A stretch of 64,000 nt of DNA from Microbacterium sp. MYb45 (GCF_002979655.1 NZ_PCPG01000003.1:62001-126000), one strand, 5' to 3'; numbered from the stretch's first letter, positions 15,489 through 24,878 are shown. The notes: generated from the sequence alone by a model not told the origin. Program-made: numbers and translations.

Positions 15489-17297
15489 ATGCGATCTCAG
15501 TCGCTGCGCCGCCGGCTGCTCGCCCCCCTGGGTGCGCTCGCCGTCGCGACGCTCGCCCTCACCGCCTGTCAGGGTGGCGCCTCGGGCGACACCGGCTCGG
15601 GCGAGAAGGACACCGTCAGCTTCGCGCTGCAGGTCGGCACCGGACCCAACTGGATCCTGCCGATCTCGTCGCCCGACAAGATGGCCACGCACAACAGCGC
15701 CATCAAGGCGACCATGTGGCCGCGCCTGTTCGAGTACAACGGCGTCGACGGCGAGATGGGCTGGGACGAGCTGGCCTCCGCCGCCAAGTCCTACGAATTC
15801 TCCGAGGACCGCAAGACCATCACCATCACGCTGAACGACCTCGACTGGTCGGACGGCGAGCCCGTCACCTCGCGCGACGTGGAGTTCTGGTACAACCTGG
15901 TGCGCTTCAACGGCGAGAAGACCGGTGGTTACTCCGCCGGCCTGATGCCCGACAACATCACCGAGTTCACCACCATCGACGACAAGACGTTCTCGCTGAC
16001 GATGGACAAGGTCTACAACGAGGAGTTCCTCCTCGGCAACCAGCTCAGCCTCATCTACCCGATGCCGCAGCACGTCTGGGACAAGACCAGCGCTGACGGC
16101 GAGATCGGCGACCACGACCGCGACCAGGCCGGTGCGACCGCGGTGCTCGACTACCTCTTCTCCGAGGCCGAGGACATGAAGACCTACGCCACCAACGACC
16201 TGTGGAAGACCGTCGCCGGTCCCTACACGGTCAAGAGCTGGTCGGACTCGGGCCTGGTGGAACTCACCGCCAACAAGGAGTACACCGGCGAGGACAAGCC
16301 GAGCATCGAGAACGTCGAGTTCCTGCCGTTCACGTCGGCCGACGCCGAGATGAACGTCGTGCGCTCCGGTGACGTCGACTACGGCTACGTCACGAGCTCG
16401 CAGCTCACGAACGAGAAGCAGTTCACCGACCTCGGCTACAGCATCGAGCCGTGGGCCGGCTGGTCGATCACGTACATGCCGTACAACTTCGCCAACCCCG
16501 AGAAGGGCTCCTTCTACAAGCAGCTCTACGTGCGTCAGGCACTGCAGCACGCCATCGACCAGGAGACCATCTCCGAGGTCGTCTGGCACGGTGCCGCGAC
16601 TCCCGACTACGGTCCCATCCCGCAGACCGCGGACTCCAGCGGGCTGTCCGACGTGCAGAAGGACAACCCGTACCCGTTCGACCTGAAGAAGGCCGAGAAG
16701 CTGTTCACCGACAACGGCTGGGTCAAGGGATCCGACGGCACGCTCGAGTGCGCCGAAGCCGGCGCGGCCGAGGGTCAGTGCGGCGAGGGCATCGCCGCGG
16801 GTGACAAGGCGGAGATCGTCGTCACCACGCAGAACGGCTCGCAGGAGACCGACAACATGATGGCGGAGATCCAGTCGTCGCTCGGCAAGATCGGCGTCAA
16901 GATGACGATCGACTCCAAGCCGCTCGACACCGTCCTCACGCAGGCGCAGGAGTGCAAGACCGGCAGCTCGTGCACGTGGGAGCTCGTCTTCTTCGGCACC
17001 GCGGGCAGCTGGTACTTCCCGCCGTACGCCACCGGTGAGCGCGTCTTCGCGAAGGACACCAAGTGGAACGCCGGACAGTACGACAACCCCGAGGCCGAGG
17101 AGCTCGTCCAGGCGATGGCCTTCTCGACCGACCCCGAGATCGCGAAGAAGTACTCCGAGTACCTCGCCACCGACCTCCCGGTCATGTGGATGCCGAACCC
17201 GGTGTACCAGGTCTCCGTCGTCCGTGACGGACTCGACATCGCCCACCAGGACCCGGGCGCGTCGTTCCTTCCCCAGCGTTGGTCCTGGACCAAGTAA
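15489..17297 (+). CDS. Family 5 ABC substrate-binding lipoprotein
   Basis: Solute receptor of 602 aa. The frame opens at 15471, but the ATG at 15489 (MRSQSLRRRLLAPLG) is preferred because AAGGAGG lies 6 bases upstream. The lipobox is LALTAC. Features include FALQVGTGPNWILPISS at the mature start, DWSDGEPVTSRDVEFWYN and a C-terminal DLPVMWMPNPVYQVSV. The long form (about 600 aa) with extra Trp/Tyr residues in the pocket is typical of family-5 receptors for bulky peptides or glycans. It is followed closely by two permeases and a double ATPase. Confidence 0.94.
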   Translation: MRSQSLRRRLLAPLGALAVATLALTACQGGASGDTGSGEKDTVSFALQVGTGPNWILPISSPDKMATHNSAIKATMWPRLFEYNGVDGEMGWDELASAAKSYEFSEDRKTITITLNDLDWSDGEPVTSRDVEFWYNLVRFNGEKTGGYSAGLMPDNITEFTTIDDKTFSLTMDKVYNEEFLLGNQLSLIYPMPQHVWDKTSADGEIGDHDRDQAGATAVLDYLFSEAEDMKTYATNDLWKTVAGPYTVKSWSDSGLVELTANKEYTGEDKPSIENVEFLPFTSADAEMNVVRSGDVDYGYVTSSQLTNEKQFTDLGYSIEPWAGWSITYMPYNFANPEKGSFYKQLYVRQALQHAIDQETISEVVWHGAATPDYGPIPQTADSSGLSDVQKDNPYPFDLKKAEKLFTDNGWVKGSDGTLECAEAGAAEGQCGEGIAAGDKAEIVVTTQNGSQETDNMMAEIQSSLGKIGVKMTIDSKPLDTVLTQAQECKTGSSCTWELVFFGTAGSWYFPPYATGERVFAKDTKWNAGQYDNPEAEELVQAMAFSTDPEIAKKYSEYLATDLPVMWMPNPVYQVSVVRDGLDIAHQDPGASFLPQRWSWTK

Positions 17298-17309
17298 CGA
17301 GCAGGTGAC

Positions 17310-18329
17310 ATGAGCGTGGTGGAAGCAGCGCAGAACGCGCAGCAGAAGAAGGAGAGGGCCGGCGGCCCGCGGTTCTGGTGGTACCTGTTGCGACGGGTCG
17401 GCCAGGGCGGGATCGTCATCCTCATCGTGACGCTGATCGTGTTCGCGCTGCTCCACCTCGCGATGCCGCAGGGGCCGGCCGCCGGCATCCTCGGCATGCA
17501 GGCATCGCAGGAGCAGATCGACGCCTTCAACAAGGAGAACGGCTTCGATCTGCCCCTGTGGCAGCAGTACTTCAACTTCCTGCTGCAGCTCGTGCAGGGA
17601 GACCTGGGCGACTCGTTCAAACTGAACCGACCGGTGGCGGATGCCATCGGCCAGCGTCTTCCGAAGACGCTGATCCTGGCCCTCATCTCGATGCTCTTCG
17701 CACTGATCATCGCGATCCCGATGGGCATCTTCCAGGCCGTGCGCCGCGGCAAGGCCGCGGACTACGCGCTGACCACCTGGAACTTCATCGTCTACTCGAC
17801 GCCGTCGTTCTTCCTCGGCCTGATCCTCGTGATCGTGTTCGCCCAGTGGCTGCGGCTCGTGCCCGCTCAGGCGCCGCAGGGTGAGACCGTCGGCGACGTG
17901 CTGGCGAACCCGGCCGGCCTCGTGCTGCCGGTGCTCACCGCGGCGCTCGGCATCATCGCGACGTTCTCGCGGTACATGCGCTCCGCCACGATCGACAACC
18001 TCTCCGAGGACTACGTCCGCACCGCCAGGGCGAAGGGCACCTCGGTACCCGTGGTGATCACCCGCCACGTGGTGCGCAACTCCCTGACCCCCGTGATCGC
18101 CATGCTCGGCTACTACCTGCCGGTCATGTTCGGCGGCATGATCGTCGTCGAATCGCTCTTCAACTACCCCGGCATGGGCCTGCTGTTCTGGACCTCGGCG
18201 CAGACCTCCGACTACCCCGTGCTGATCGGCTGCATCCTGGTGATCGCGCTCGCGACGGTCATCGGATCGCTCCTCGCCGACATCATCCAGGCGCTGCTCG
18301 ATCCGCGCACCCGAGAGGAGCTCTCGTGA
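17310..18329 (+). CDS. Oligopeptide-type ABC permease (DppB-like)
   Basis: A 339-aa inner-membrane permease with six predicted helices. RFWWYLLRRVGQGGIVILIV starts helix 1. The family segment QQYFNFLLQLVQGDLGDSF precedes TM2, and the EAA loop is VRTARAKGTSVPVVITRHVVRN. The region about residues 180-195 (APQGETVGDV) is the usual periplasmic loop. It lies 12 bases after the SBP gene and overlaps the next permease by four bases, so it is part of one operon. Confidence 0.94.
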   Translation: MSVVEAAQNAQQKKERAGGPRFWWYLLRRVGQGGIVILIVTLIVFALLHLAMPQGPAAGILGMQASQEQIDAFNKENGFDLPLWQQYFNFLLQLVQGDLGDSFKLNRPVADAIGQRLPKTLILALISMLFALIIAIPMGIFQAVRRGKAADYALTTWNFIVYSTPSFFLGLILVIVFAQWLRLVPAQAPQGETVGDVLANPAGLVLPVLTAALGIIATFSRYMRSATIDNLSEDYVRTARAKGTSVPVVITRHVVRNSLTPVIAMLGYYLPVMFGGMIVVESLFNYPGMGLLFWTSAQTSDYPVLIGCILVIALATVIGSLLADIIQALLDPRTREELS

Positions 18330-19204
18330 GCACCACGACCATCGTGATGCGCACGCTGACCCCGCGTCAGCGGGGCACGCGCCGCTTCCTGCAGAACAAG
18401 CTCGCCGTCTTCGGCATCGTGACCATCGTGCTGTTCCTGCTCTTCTGCTTCCTGGGTCCGCTGATCCACCCGACGGACCAGATCCACACCGACCTGCGCA
18501 GCACCATGCTGCCGCCGGGGAGCCCCGGCCACCCGCTCGGCACCGACGACGTCGGCTACGACGTGCTCGGTCGGCTCATGATGGGCGGTCAGATCTCGAT
18601 CCTGATCGGCCTCGCCGCCGGCATCCTCGCCACCGTCATCGGCACCCTCTGGGGCGCGATCGCCGGCTACGTCGGCGGTGCCGTCGACACCGTGATGATG
18701 CGCGTCGTCGACGCCGGCATCGCGATCCCCGCGACCTTCCTGCTGCTGATCCTCTCGGCGATCCTGCGCCCGAGCGTCCCGCTGATGATCTGCGTGATCG
18801 GCCTGGTCTCCTGGCTCGTCCCGGCTCGTCTCGTGCGCGCCGAATCGATCTCGCTGAAGTCGCGCGAGTACGTGTTGGCGCTGCGGGCGATGGGCGGCAC
18901 GCACTCCCGGGCCGTGCTCAAGCACATCGTCCCGAACACCGTCGGCACGATCGTCGTGAACGCCACGTTCCAGGTCGCCGACGCGATCCTGCTCGTCGCC
19001 TACATCTCGTTCCTCGGCATGGGGCTGCAGAAGCCGGCGACCGACTGGGGCGCCATGCTCACCAGCGGCATCACCTACACGTACGCGGGCGCCTGGTGGC
19101 TGATCTTCCCCGCCGGATTCTGCATCGTGCTGACCGTCTGCGCCTTCAACAGCATCGGTGACGGCCTGCGCGACTTCTTCGACGTGAAGGGGCGTGCCGC
19201 ATGA
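18326..19204 (+). CDS. Oligopeptide-type ABC permease (DppC-like)
   Basis: Second permease, 292 aa, starting at a GTG that overlaps the DppB-like stop. Landmarks are RRFLQNKLAVFGIVTIVLFL in the first helix, HPLGTDDVGYDVLGRLMMGG before TM2 and an EAA loop, ALRAMGGTHSRAVLKHIVPN. Five to six helices are visible. The stop overlaps the ATPase start (ATGA), giving translational coupling. Confidence 0.94.
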   Translation: MSTTTIVMRTLTPRQRGTRRFLQNKLAVFGIVTIVLFLLFCFLGPLIHPTDQIHTDLRSTMLPPGSPGHPLGTDDVGYDVLGRLMMGGQISILIGLAAGILATVIGTLWGAIAGYVGGAVDTVMMRVVDAGIAIPATFLLLILSAILRPSVPLMICVIGLVSWLVPARLVRAESISLKSREYVLALRAMGGTHSRAVLKHIVPNTVGTIVVNATFQVADAILLVAYISFLGMGLQKPATDWGAMLTSGITYTYAGAWWLIFPAGFCIVLTVCAFNSIGDGLRDFFDVKGRAA

Positions 19205-20868
19205 GCGACGCACTGCTGGAGATCTCCGACCTCACGGTCACGTTCCGCACGGAAGACGGGTCGGTCGAGGCCGTGAAGGGCATCGACCTCGAGGTGCGCC
19301 CCGGCGAGGTGCTGGCGCTGGTCGGCGAGTCCGGTTCGGGCAAGTCCGTCACCGCCATGGCCATCCTGAAGCTGCTGCCGCGCTCGGCCACGGTCACCGG
19401 GTCGATCAAGCTCGCCGGGCGCGAGCTCCTGCCGCTCGCGGAAGCCGAGATGAACGCCGTGCGCGGCGCCGAGATCTCGATGGTGTTCCAGGAGCCGATG
19501 ACGGCTCTGAACCCGAGCATGCGGATCGGCGACCAGATCACCGAGGCGATCCTCAACCACCGCAGCATCTCCAAGGCGGAGGCCTGGGAGCGTGCGGTCG
19601 AGATGCTCCGGCGCGTGGGCATCCCCGAGCCCGCCCGTCGGGCGAAGAGCTACCCGCACGAGCTGTCCGGTGGGCAGCGCCAGCGCGTGGTCATCGCGAT
19701 CGCCCTCGCCTGCGAGCCGCAGCTGATCATCGCCGACGAGCCGACGACCGCGCTCGACGTGACCGTGCAGGCCGAGATCCTCGACCTGATCCGCGGTCTC
19801 GCGGCCGAGTCGGGGACCGCGTTCCTGCTCGTCACGCACAACATGGGCGTCGTCGCCGACATCGCCGACCGGGTCGCGGTGATGTTCCGCGGCACCATGG
19901 TCGAGGTCGGGGACACCCGCACGGTGCTCACCGCGCCGCGCGAGGACTACACGAAGAAGCTGCTCAGCGCCGTGCCCTCGCTGCCCGACCTCGCGAGCGT
20001 GATCGAACGGGAGCCCGAGACCGAGGTCCCCGCCGCGGTGCTCGAGCTCGATGCCGCCAGCGTCACCTACCGCCGCGGCGGACGACCGTTCCTCGCGCTC
20101 GACGGCGTGAGCCTGCGCATCGCCCCGGGCGAGATCCTGGGCCTCGTCGGCGAGTCCGGATCGGGCAAGTCGACCCTCGGACGCGCGGCACTGGGACTCC
20201 TGCCGCTGTCGAGCGGTGGGATCACCCTGTTCGGCGAGAAGGTCGGACGCGGCGGTGTCTCCGGGCGTCGGGAGCGCGCGCTGCGCGGTCGCGTCGGCGC
20301 GATCTTCCAGGACCCGGGTTCCAGCCTCGACCCGCGTATGACCGTCGGCGAGGCCATCGCCGAACCCCTGCTCGTGCAGCGGCGGCGCTTCCCGACCTCG
20401 GCGAGCACGCGTCGCACCCGTGTGGCCGAGCTGCTCGACGCCGTCGAGCTGCCCGCGAACTACGCCTCGCGCTACCCGCACGAGCTCTCCGGAGGGCAGC
20501 GTCAGCGCATCGGCCTCGCCCGCGCCATCGCTCTGGAACCGGAGCTGATCATCGCCGACGAGCCCACCTCGGCGCTCGACGTCTCGGTGCAGGCTGCCGT
20601 GCTCGAGGTGCTGCGCACCCTGCAGGAGAAGATGCACTTCGCGTGCCTCTTCATCAGCCACGACCTCGCCGTGGTGCACGAGATCTCCGACCGGGTCGCC
20701 GTGATGCTCAAGGGCGAGATCGTCGAGACGGGCTCCGCCGACGACGTGCTCCTGGCTCCGCAGCATCCGTACAGCCGACGGCTGCTGGCCTCGGTACCGG
20801 TTCCCGATCCCGACAAGCAGGCGCTGCGGCGGGAGGCCCGTGCGGCCGCCCGGGTGATGGCCCCGTGA
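19201..20868 (+). CDS. Fused double ATPase of oligopeptide ABC transporter (DppD-DppF type)
   Basis: Two ABC ATPases in one 555-aa chain power the importer above. The first half has Walker A GESGSGKS (about 41-48), signature LSGGQRQRV and Walker B LIIADEPTTALD. The second half (about 285-555) has GESGSGKSTL, LSGGQRQRIGLARA and LIIADEPTSALD. Each half also carries the OppDF-type H-loop (LLVTHNMG and LFISHDLA). All catalytic motifs look intact. The start overlaps the DppC-like stop and its own stop overlaps the ROK kinase start (GTGA). Confidence 0.95.
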   Translation: MSDALLEISDLTVTFRTEDGSVEAVKGIDLEVRPGEVLALVGESGSGKSVTAMAILKLLPRSATVTGSIKLAGRELLPLAEAEMNAVRGAEISMVFQEPMTALNPSMRIGDQITEAILNHRSISKAEAWERAVEMLRRVGIPEPARRAKSYPHELSGGQRQRVVIAIALACEPQLIIADEPTTALDVTVQAEILDLIRGLAAESGTAFLLVTHNMGVVADIADRVAVMFRGTMVEVGDTRTVLTAPREDYTKKLLSAVPSLPDLASVIEREPETEVPAAVLELDAASVTYRRGGRPFLALDGVSLRIAPGEILGLVGESGSGKSTLGRAALGLLPLSSGGITLFGEKVGRGGVSGRRERALRGRVGAIFQDPGSSLDPRMTVGEAIAEPLLVQRRRFPTSASTRRTRVAELLDAVELPANYASRYPHELSGGQRQRIGLARAIALEPELIIADEPTSALDVSVQAAVLEVLRTLQEKMHFACLFISHDLAVVHEISDRVAVMLKGEIVETGSADDVLLAPQHPYSRRLLASVPVPDPDKQALRREARAAARVMAP

Positions 20869-21818
20869 CCGGGGGAGAGCCGACCCGATCGACCCTTGTG
20901 CACGGTGCGGGCCCTGTCGTGCTCGGGCTCGACGTCGGCGGATCGAGCGTCAAGCACCTGCTCGCGCCGGCGCGCATCTCGCTGGACGCACCGCCGACGC
21001 CCCTCGCCCGCGGCCGCCACGCGACGCCCAAGGACGCACCCGTGGACGGGCTCGCCGCCATCGCGAACTCGCTCCGGGGGGATGCCGACCTCGAACGCGT
21101 GGTGCTGTCGATCCCCGGATTGGTCGACGAGGCGGAGGGAGTGGTCGTGCGCTCGACCAACATCCCGGCGCTCGACGGCCGCCCGCTCGGCGCACAGCTC
21201 AGCGCGGAACTCGGCATCCCGGTCGACGTCATCAACGACGGTCACGCCGCCGCGGTCGCCGAGGCCTCGTGGGGCGCGGGCGCCGGTGTCGACGACGTCT
21301 TCGTGCTCGCGCTGGGCACCGGGATCGCGGGCGCACACGTGGCGCACGGACAAGTCATCCCCGGAGCGCACGGCTCGGCCGGCGAACTCGGACACATCAC
21401 GATCGAACCCGACGGCAGCATCTGCTCGTGCGGACGCCGCGGCTGCCTGGAGACCATCATCGGCGCGCCCGCCCTGCGGCGGGCGTGGGCCGCGGTCGGC
21501 GGAAAGGGCGGTCCGGAGGGGCTGCTGGCGGCGAGCAGCAGCGGCGATGCCGTGGCCACCGCGATCGTGGAACGGGCGTCGTCGGCGCTCGCGGAGGCGA
21601 TCCTCACCCTGTGCGCCCTCGTCGATCCGGGGTGCATCGTGATCGGCGGCGGCCTCGCGCAGGCGCCGCACCAGCTCGTGACGCTCGCTGCGCGCTACGT
21701 CGGCGAGCGCGCCTCGTTCCACCGTGTTCCGCCCATCGTGCCGGCCACGCTCGGCGAGTGGGCCGGGGCGAACGGCGCCGTGCTCACCGCGCTCCGCCGC
21801 CAGCGCGCCCTCGTCTGA
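20865..21818 (+). CDS. ROK family sugar kinase
   Basis: A 317-aa kinase starting at the GTG at 20865, which overlaps the ATPase stop. The phosphate-binding GLDVGGSSVKHLL is at the start, the catalytic Asp lies in VDVINDGHAAAVAEA, and the sugar/zinc segment reads SAGELGHITIEPDGSICSCG then RRGCLETI. Here the GE-x-GH element is intact, so it is expected to phosphorylate a hexose or amino sugar. Its place as the last gene of a peptide transporter operon is unusual and suggests that the imported compound carries a sugar. There is no DNA-binding domain. Confidence 0.9.
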   Translation: MTGGEPTRSTLVHGAGPVVLGLDVGGSSVKHLLAPARISLDAPPTPLARGRHATPKDAPVDGLAAIANSLRGDADLERVVLSIPGLVDEAEGVVVRSTNIPALDGRPLGAQLSAELGIPVDVINDGHAAAVAEASWGAGAGVDDVFVLALGTGIAGAHVAHGQVIPGAHGSAGELGHITIEPDGSICSCGRRGCLETIIGAPALRRAWAAVGGKGGPEGLLAASSSGDAVATAIVERASSALAEAILTLCALVDPGCIVIGGGLAQAPHQLVTLAARYVGERASFHRVPPIVPATLGEWAGANGAVLTALRRQRALV

Positions 21819-21850
21819 CGCGGCGCATTCCGCGTGCGCGTCGCATCCCG

Positions 21851-21930
21851 CCGAGTGCACGGATTCTTGCCGAGCGCACGGCTTGCCTGCGTCGACAGCC
21901 GGTGCACTCGGCGACAAGCCGTGCACTCGG
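21851..21930. repeat. Nested intergenic inverted repeat, GAGTGCACGGC core, copy 2
   Basis: CCGAGTGCACGG (21851-21862) and GCCGAGCGCACGGC (21869-21882) are followed by CCGGTGCACTCGGC (21899-21912) and CCGTGCACTCGG (21919-21930). The outer pair is a perfect 12-bp stem. The order of two direct then two inverted cores is the same as at 12385-12463. It lies between two genes on the same strand. Confidence 0.75.
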
Positions 21931-21997
21931 CAACGGGGGGCGGATGCCGGCGGGGCGGCGGGGCGGATGCCCAGGACACTCGCGTAAAATCAGCACA

Positions 21998-23518
21998 ATG
22001 ACCGACGCCCCCTCCGACGCTGCACCCGACCTCGGACCGGGCGTCGACCCCGACGATCTCGCCACGACTCTTCGCGTGCTGGCCGAGCTGCACCAGATCG
22101 ACAACGAGCACCCGGACTTCGTCGCCGTGCGCCACGCGACCGCGGCCATGTTCAAGGCCGTCAAGCGCGTGCGCCGCAAGGAGATCCGCGACGCGATCGC
22201 CGAGGCCGACAAGGCCGTGGTCGCCCGCACCGCCACCGGAGCGCCCGACCGCATCGACGACGAGACCCGCGGCCACGACCTCGCCACCAGCGTGGTGGAC
22301 GCCCCCATCGCCGGCGAGCTGCTCAAGCCCCGCAACTGCTACATCTGCAAGCAGCCGTACACGCAGGTCGACGCGTTCTACCACCAGCTCTGCCCGGACT
22401 GCGCCCGCTTCAGCCACGGCAAGCGCAACGCCCGCACCGACCTCACGGGCAAGCGCGCCCTGCTCACGGGCGGCCGTGCCAAGATCGGCATGCACATCGC
22501 GCTGCGGCTGCTGCGCGACGGCGCGCACACCACGATCACGACCCGGTTCCCGCGCGACGCCGTTCGCCGCTTCTCGGCCCTGCCCGACTCGGGCGACTGG
22601 CTGCACCGCCTGCGCGTCGTCGGCATCGACCTGCGCGACCCCGCCCAGGTGATCGGCCTCGCCGACTCGGTCGCGGCTCAGGGTCCGCTCGACATCCTCA
22701 TCAACAACGCCGCGCAGACCGTGCGCCGCTCACCGGGTGCGTACTCGCTGCTGGCGGATGCCGAGCTGCAGCCGCTGCCCGACGGACCGCTTCCCGAGAT
22801 GGAGACCTTCGGGCACACCGCCGACCCGCACCCGCAGGCGCTGCAGGCGTCGGTCGACGCGCATCCGCTCCTCTCGGTCGCGGCCCTCGGTGGCACGGTC
22901 GCGGAGCAGGGCGGTCAGGCGCTCACGGCCGAAGACCTCGCGCGGCTCGCGATGGCTCCCGGGTCGTCGTCGCTCGAGAAGCACGCCGACGGTACCGCGA
23001 TCGACGCCGGCGGACTCGTGCCCGACGTGAACCGCGTCAACAGCTGGGTGCAGTCGATCGAGCAGGTCGACCCGCTCGAGATGCTCGAGGTGCAGCTGGC
23101 CAACACGACGGCGCCGTTCCTGCTCATCAGCCGGCTGCGCGCGTCGATGGCGGCATCCGATTCGCACCGCAAGTATGTGGTGAACGTGTCGGCCATGGAG
23201 GGGCAGTTCTCCCGCCGCTACAAGGGTCCGGGGCACCCGCACACGAACATGGCCAAGGCCGCGCTCAACATGCTCACCCGCACCAGCGCCGGCGAGATGC
23301 TCGAGAAGGACGGCATCCTCATGACGGCCGTCGACACCGGATGGATCACCGACGAGCGCCCGCACTACACGAAGGTGCGCCTGGCCGAGGAGGGGTTCCA
23401 CGCCCCGCTCGACCTCGTCGACGGTGCCGCCCGCGTGTACGACCCGATCGTGCGCGGCGAGGCCGGCGAAGATGTGCACGGCGTGTTCCTGAAGGACTAC
23501 GAGCCCAGCCCCTGGTGA
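21998..23518 (+). CDS. SDR family oxidoreductase with N-terminal helical and zinc-ribbon-like region
   Basis: A 506-aa protein starting MTDAPSDAAPDLG. Residues about 20-110 are helical and charged. Residues about 110-140 carry CYICKQPYTQVDAFYHQLC then CARF, a four-Cys zinc-ribbon-like pattern. The SDR domain starts near 150 with ALLTGGRAKIGMHIALRLL (the NAD(P) motif). It has ILINNAAQTV, the Ser of VNVSAMEGQFSRRY and the catalytic YKGPGHPHTNMAKAAL (Tyr...Lys). About 120 extra residues sit between the NNAA motif and the catalytic Ser. The substrate is unknown. It is a single-gene unit downstream of an inverted repeat. Confidence 0.85.
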   Translation: MTDAPSDAAPDLGPGVDPDDLATTLRVLAELHQIDNEHPDFVAVRHATAAMFKAVKRVRRKEIRDAIAEADKAVVARTATGAPDRIDDETRGHDLATSVVDAPIAGELLKPRNCYICKQPYTQVDAFYHQLCPDCARFSHGKRNARTDLTGKRALLTGGRAKIGMHIALRLLRDGAHTTITTRFPRDAVRRFSALPDSGDWLHRLRVVGIDLRDPAQVIGLADSVAAQGPLDILINNAAQTVRRSPGAYSLLADAELQPLPDGPLPEMETFGHTADPHPQALQASVDAHPLLSVAALGGTVAEQGGQALTAEDLARLAMAPGSSSLEKHADGTAIDAGGLVPDVNRVNSWVQSIEQVDPLEMLEVQLANTTAPFLLISRLRASMAASDSHRKYVVNVSAMEGQFSRRYKGPGHPHTNMAKAALNMLTRTSAGEMLEKDGILMTAVDTGWITDERPHYTKVRLAEEGFHAPLDLVDGAARVYDPIVRGEAGEDVHGVFLKDYEPSPW

Positions 23519-23675
23519 CGGCGGTGGGGCGTCCACACGCATGAGGAAAACCCGGATGAATGAGGATTCCTCGGTGTCTTCGCATGCATCCGTCGTTCGG
23601 TCATGCAGGTGAGGGGCGGATGCCGTATCAGTGCGCGCGAGCCGGAGGTGGGGATAGTGCTGCGGACGTGCCGCG

Positions 23676-24014
23676 TCAGTGTGCGCGCTCGGCGAGGTTG
23701 GCGGATGCCCAGCGGCCGAGCTGGTCGAGGATCGGCAGCAGTCCCTCGCCGCTGGAGGTGAGGGCATACGACACCGTGATCGGCGGGCCCGCGTCGACCG
23801 TGCGCGCCACGAGTCCGGCATCGGCGAGTTCGGCCAGCCGGTCGGAGAGCACGGTGTCGCTGATACCGGCGACCGCGCGGCGCAGTGCCACGAACGTCGA
23901 GGGGCCGCCGCCGAGGGTCGACACGATCATGCCGTTCCACCGCTTGCCGAGCACGCTGAACGCCAGTGTGACGGCGGCGTCGCACACCTGACGTTCTTCC
24001 TCGACCTCGGCCAT
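23676..24014 (-). CDS. HxlR family transcriptional regulator
   Basis: A 112-aa winged-helix regulator starting MAEVEEERQVCDAAVTLA. The family core is clear: FSVLGKRWNGMIVSTLGGG, FVALRRAVAGISDTVLSDRL (recognition helix) and ADAGLVARTV with the wing VSYALTSSGEGL. The early Cys (residue 11) is the redox or electrophile-sensing Cys in many HxlR/YodB proteins. It is divergent from the FMN reductase gene with a 77-base shared promoter region, so it very likely represses that gene. Confidence 0.9.
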   Translation of the reverse strand: MAEVEEERQVCDAAVTLAFSVLGKRWNGMIVSTLGGGPSTFVALRRAVAGISDTVLSDRLAELADAGLVARTVDAGPPITVSYALTSSGEGLLPILDQLGRWASANLAERAH

Positions 24015-24091
24015 GACCACATCCTACCCGTGCTACGTTAACCGATGTCGCTAATAAAAACCTAGCGACTACGAAAACGAGAGGTAGGCCC

Positions 24092-24748
24092 ATGTCCCTG
24101 TTCCGCCTGGATGCCAGCATCCTTCCCGCGTCGTCCGCCAGCCGCGCGCTCGCCGACCTCGTCGAGGCCGAGTGGACCGCGTCCCACCCCGACTCGACCG
24201 TCACCCGCCGCGACCTGGCGAGCGACCCCGTGCCCGCGACCGCCTGGGCGGATGCCGTCACCGGCGGCTTCGTCGACGAGGCCCAGCGCACCTCCGCGCA
24301 GAACGACGCCCGCGCGCTCGCGACCTCGTTCGCCGACGAGCTGATCGGCGCCGACGCCCTGCTGTTCGCCGTTCCGCTGTACAACTACGGCGTCTCGCAG
24401 CACTTCAAGACCTGGTTCGACCTGGCCTACACCGACCCGCGCATCGACCCGACCGGCACCGCGCTGAACGGCAAGCCCGCGACGCTCGTCACGGTGCTCG
24501 GCGGCAACTACGCCCCGGGCTCACCCAAGGAGGGCTGGGACCACTCGACCGGCTGGCTGCGCCGCGTGCTCGAAGACGTCTGGGGCCTCGACCTGCGCGT
24601 CGTGCAGCGTCCCTTCACCCTCGTCGGCGTGAACCCGGCGCTCGACGCGTTCACCGACACGGCGCGCGAGCTCAAGGAGAACGCCGAGGCCGACGCCCGC
24701 ACCTTCGGCCGCGAGCTCGCCGCGACGCGCGACCCCCGCGTGGCCTGA
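24092..24748 (+). CDS. FMN-dependent NADH-azoreductase/quinone reductase
   Basis: A 218-aa flavodoxin-fold reductase of the AzoR family. MSLFRLDASILPASSASRALAD carries the phosphate-binding loop. ALLFAVPLYNYGVSQHFKTW (about 90-110) is the FMN and substrate loop, and LVTVLGGNYAPGS is the third FMN contact. Such enzymes reduce quinones and azo compounds with NAD(P)H, often as a defence against electrophiles. It is divergent from an HxlR-type regulator gene, an arrangement known from the YodB/AzoR1 pair. An AACGAGAGG site precedes the ATG. Confidence 0.9.
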   Translation: MSLFRLDASILPASSASRALADLVEAEWTASHPDSTVTRRDLASDPVPATAWADAVTGGFVDEAQRTSAQNDARALATSFADELIGADALLFAVPLYNYGVSQHFKTWFDLAYTDPRIDPTGTALNGKPATLVTVLGGNYAPGSPKEGWDHSTGWLRRVLEDVWGLDLRVVQRPFTLVGVNPALDAFTDTARELKENAEADARTFGRELAATRDPRVA

Positions 24749-24808
24749 CCCGGCCAGGGTCCGGCATCCGCCGGTCGCAGCATCCGTCCGGTCCGGCCCC
24801 CGTCCACT

Positions 24809-24878
24809 TGTCGGGAGAATGTCCGGATGTCGGACCGGAAACCGCGTTCCGGTCCGACATCCGTGAAAAGTCCCGACA
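24809..24878. repeat. Nested intergenic inverted repeat, TGTCGG core, copy 1
   Basis: The inner stem is 17 bp and perfect (24824-24840 with 24847-24863, arm CGGATGTCGGACCGGAA, 6-base loop). The outer stem is TGTCGGGA (24809-24816) with TCCCGACA (24871-24878). It lies between convergent genes. The same core and order are at 61882-61951. Confidence 0.8.

Noticed and set aside
15411..18068. Very long open frame (885 codons) on the minus strand
   Set aside because: It is antisense to the SBP and permease genes, which have signal peptides, motifs and ribosome sites. The antisense frame is open because of the high GC third-position bias and has no recognisable domain.
23519..23675. Another nested inverted repeat around GAGGATTCCTC
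   Set aside because: Only one short palindrome and weak partial matches are present, without the two-direct, two-inverted order seen elsewhere.
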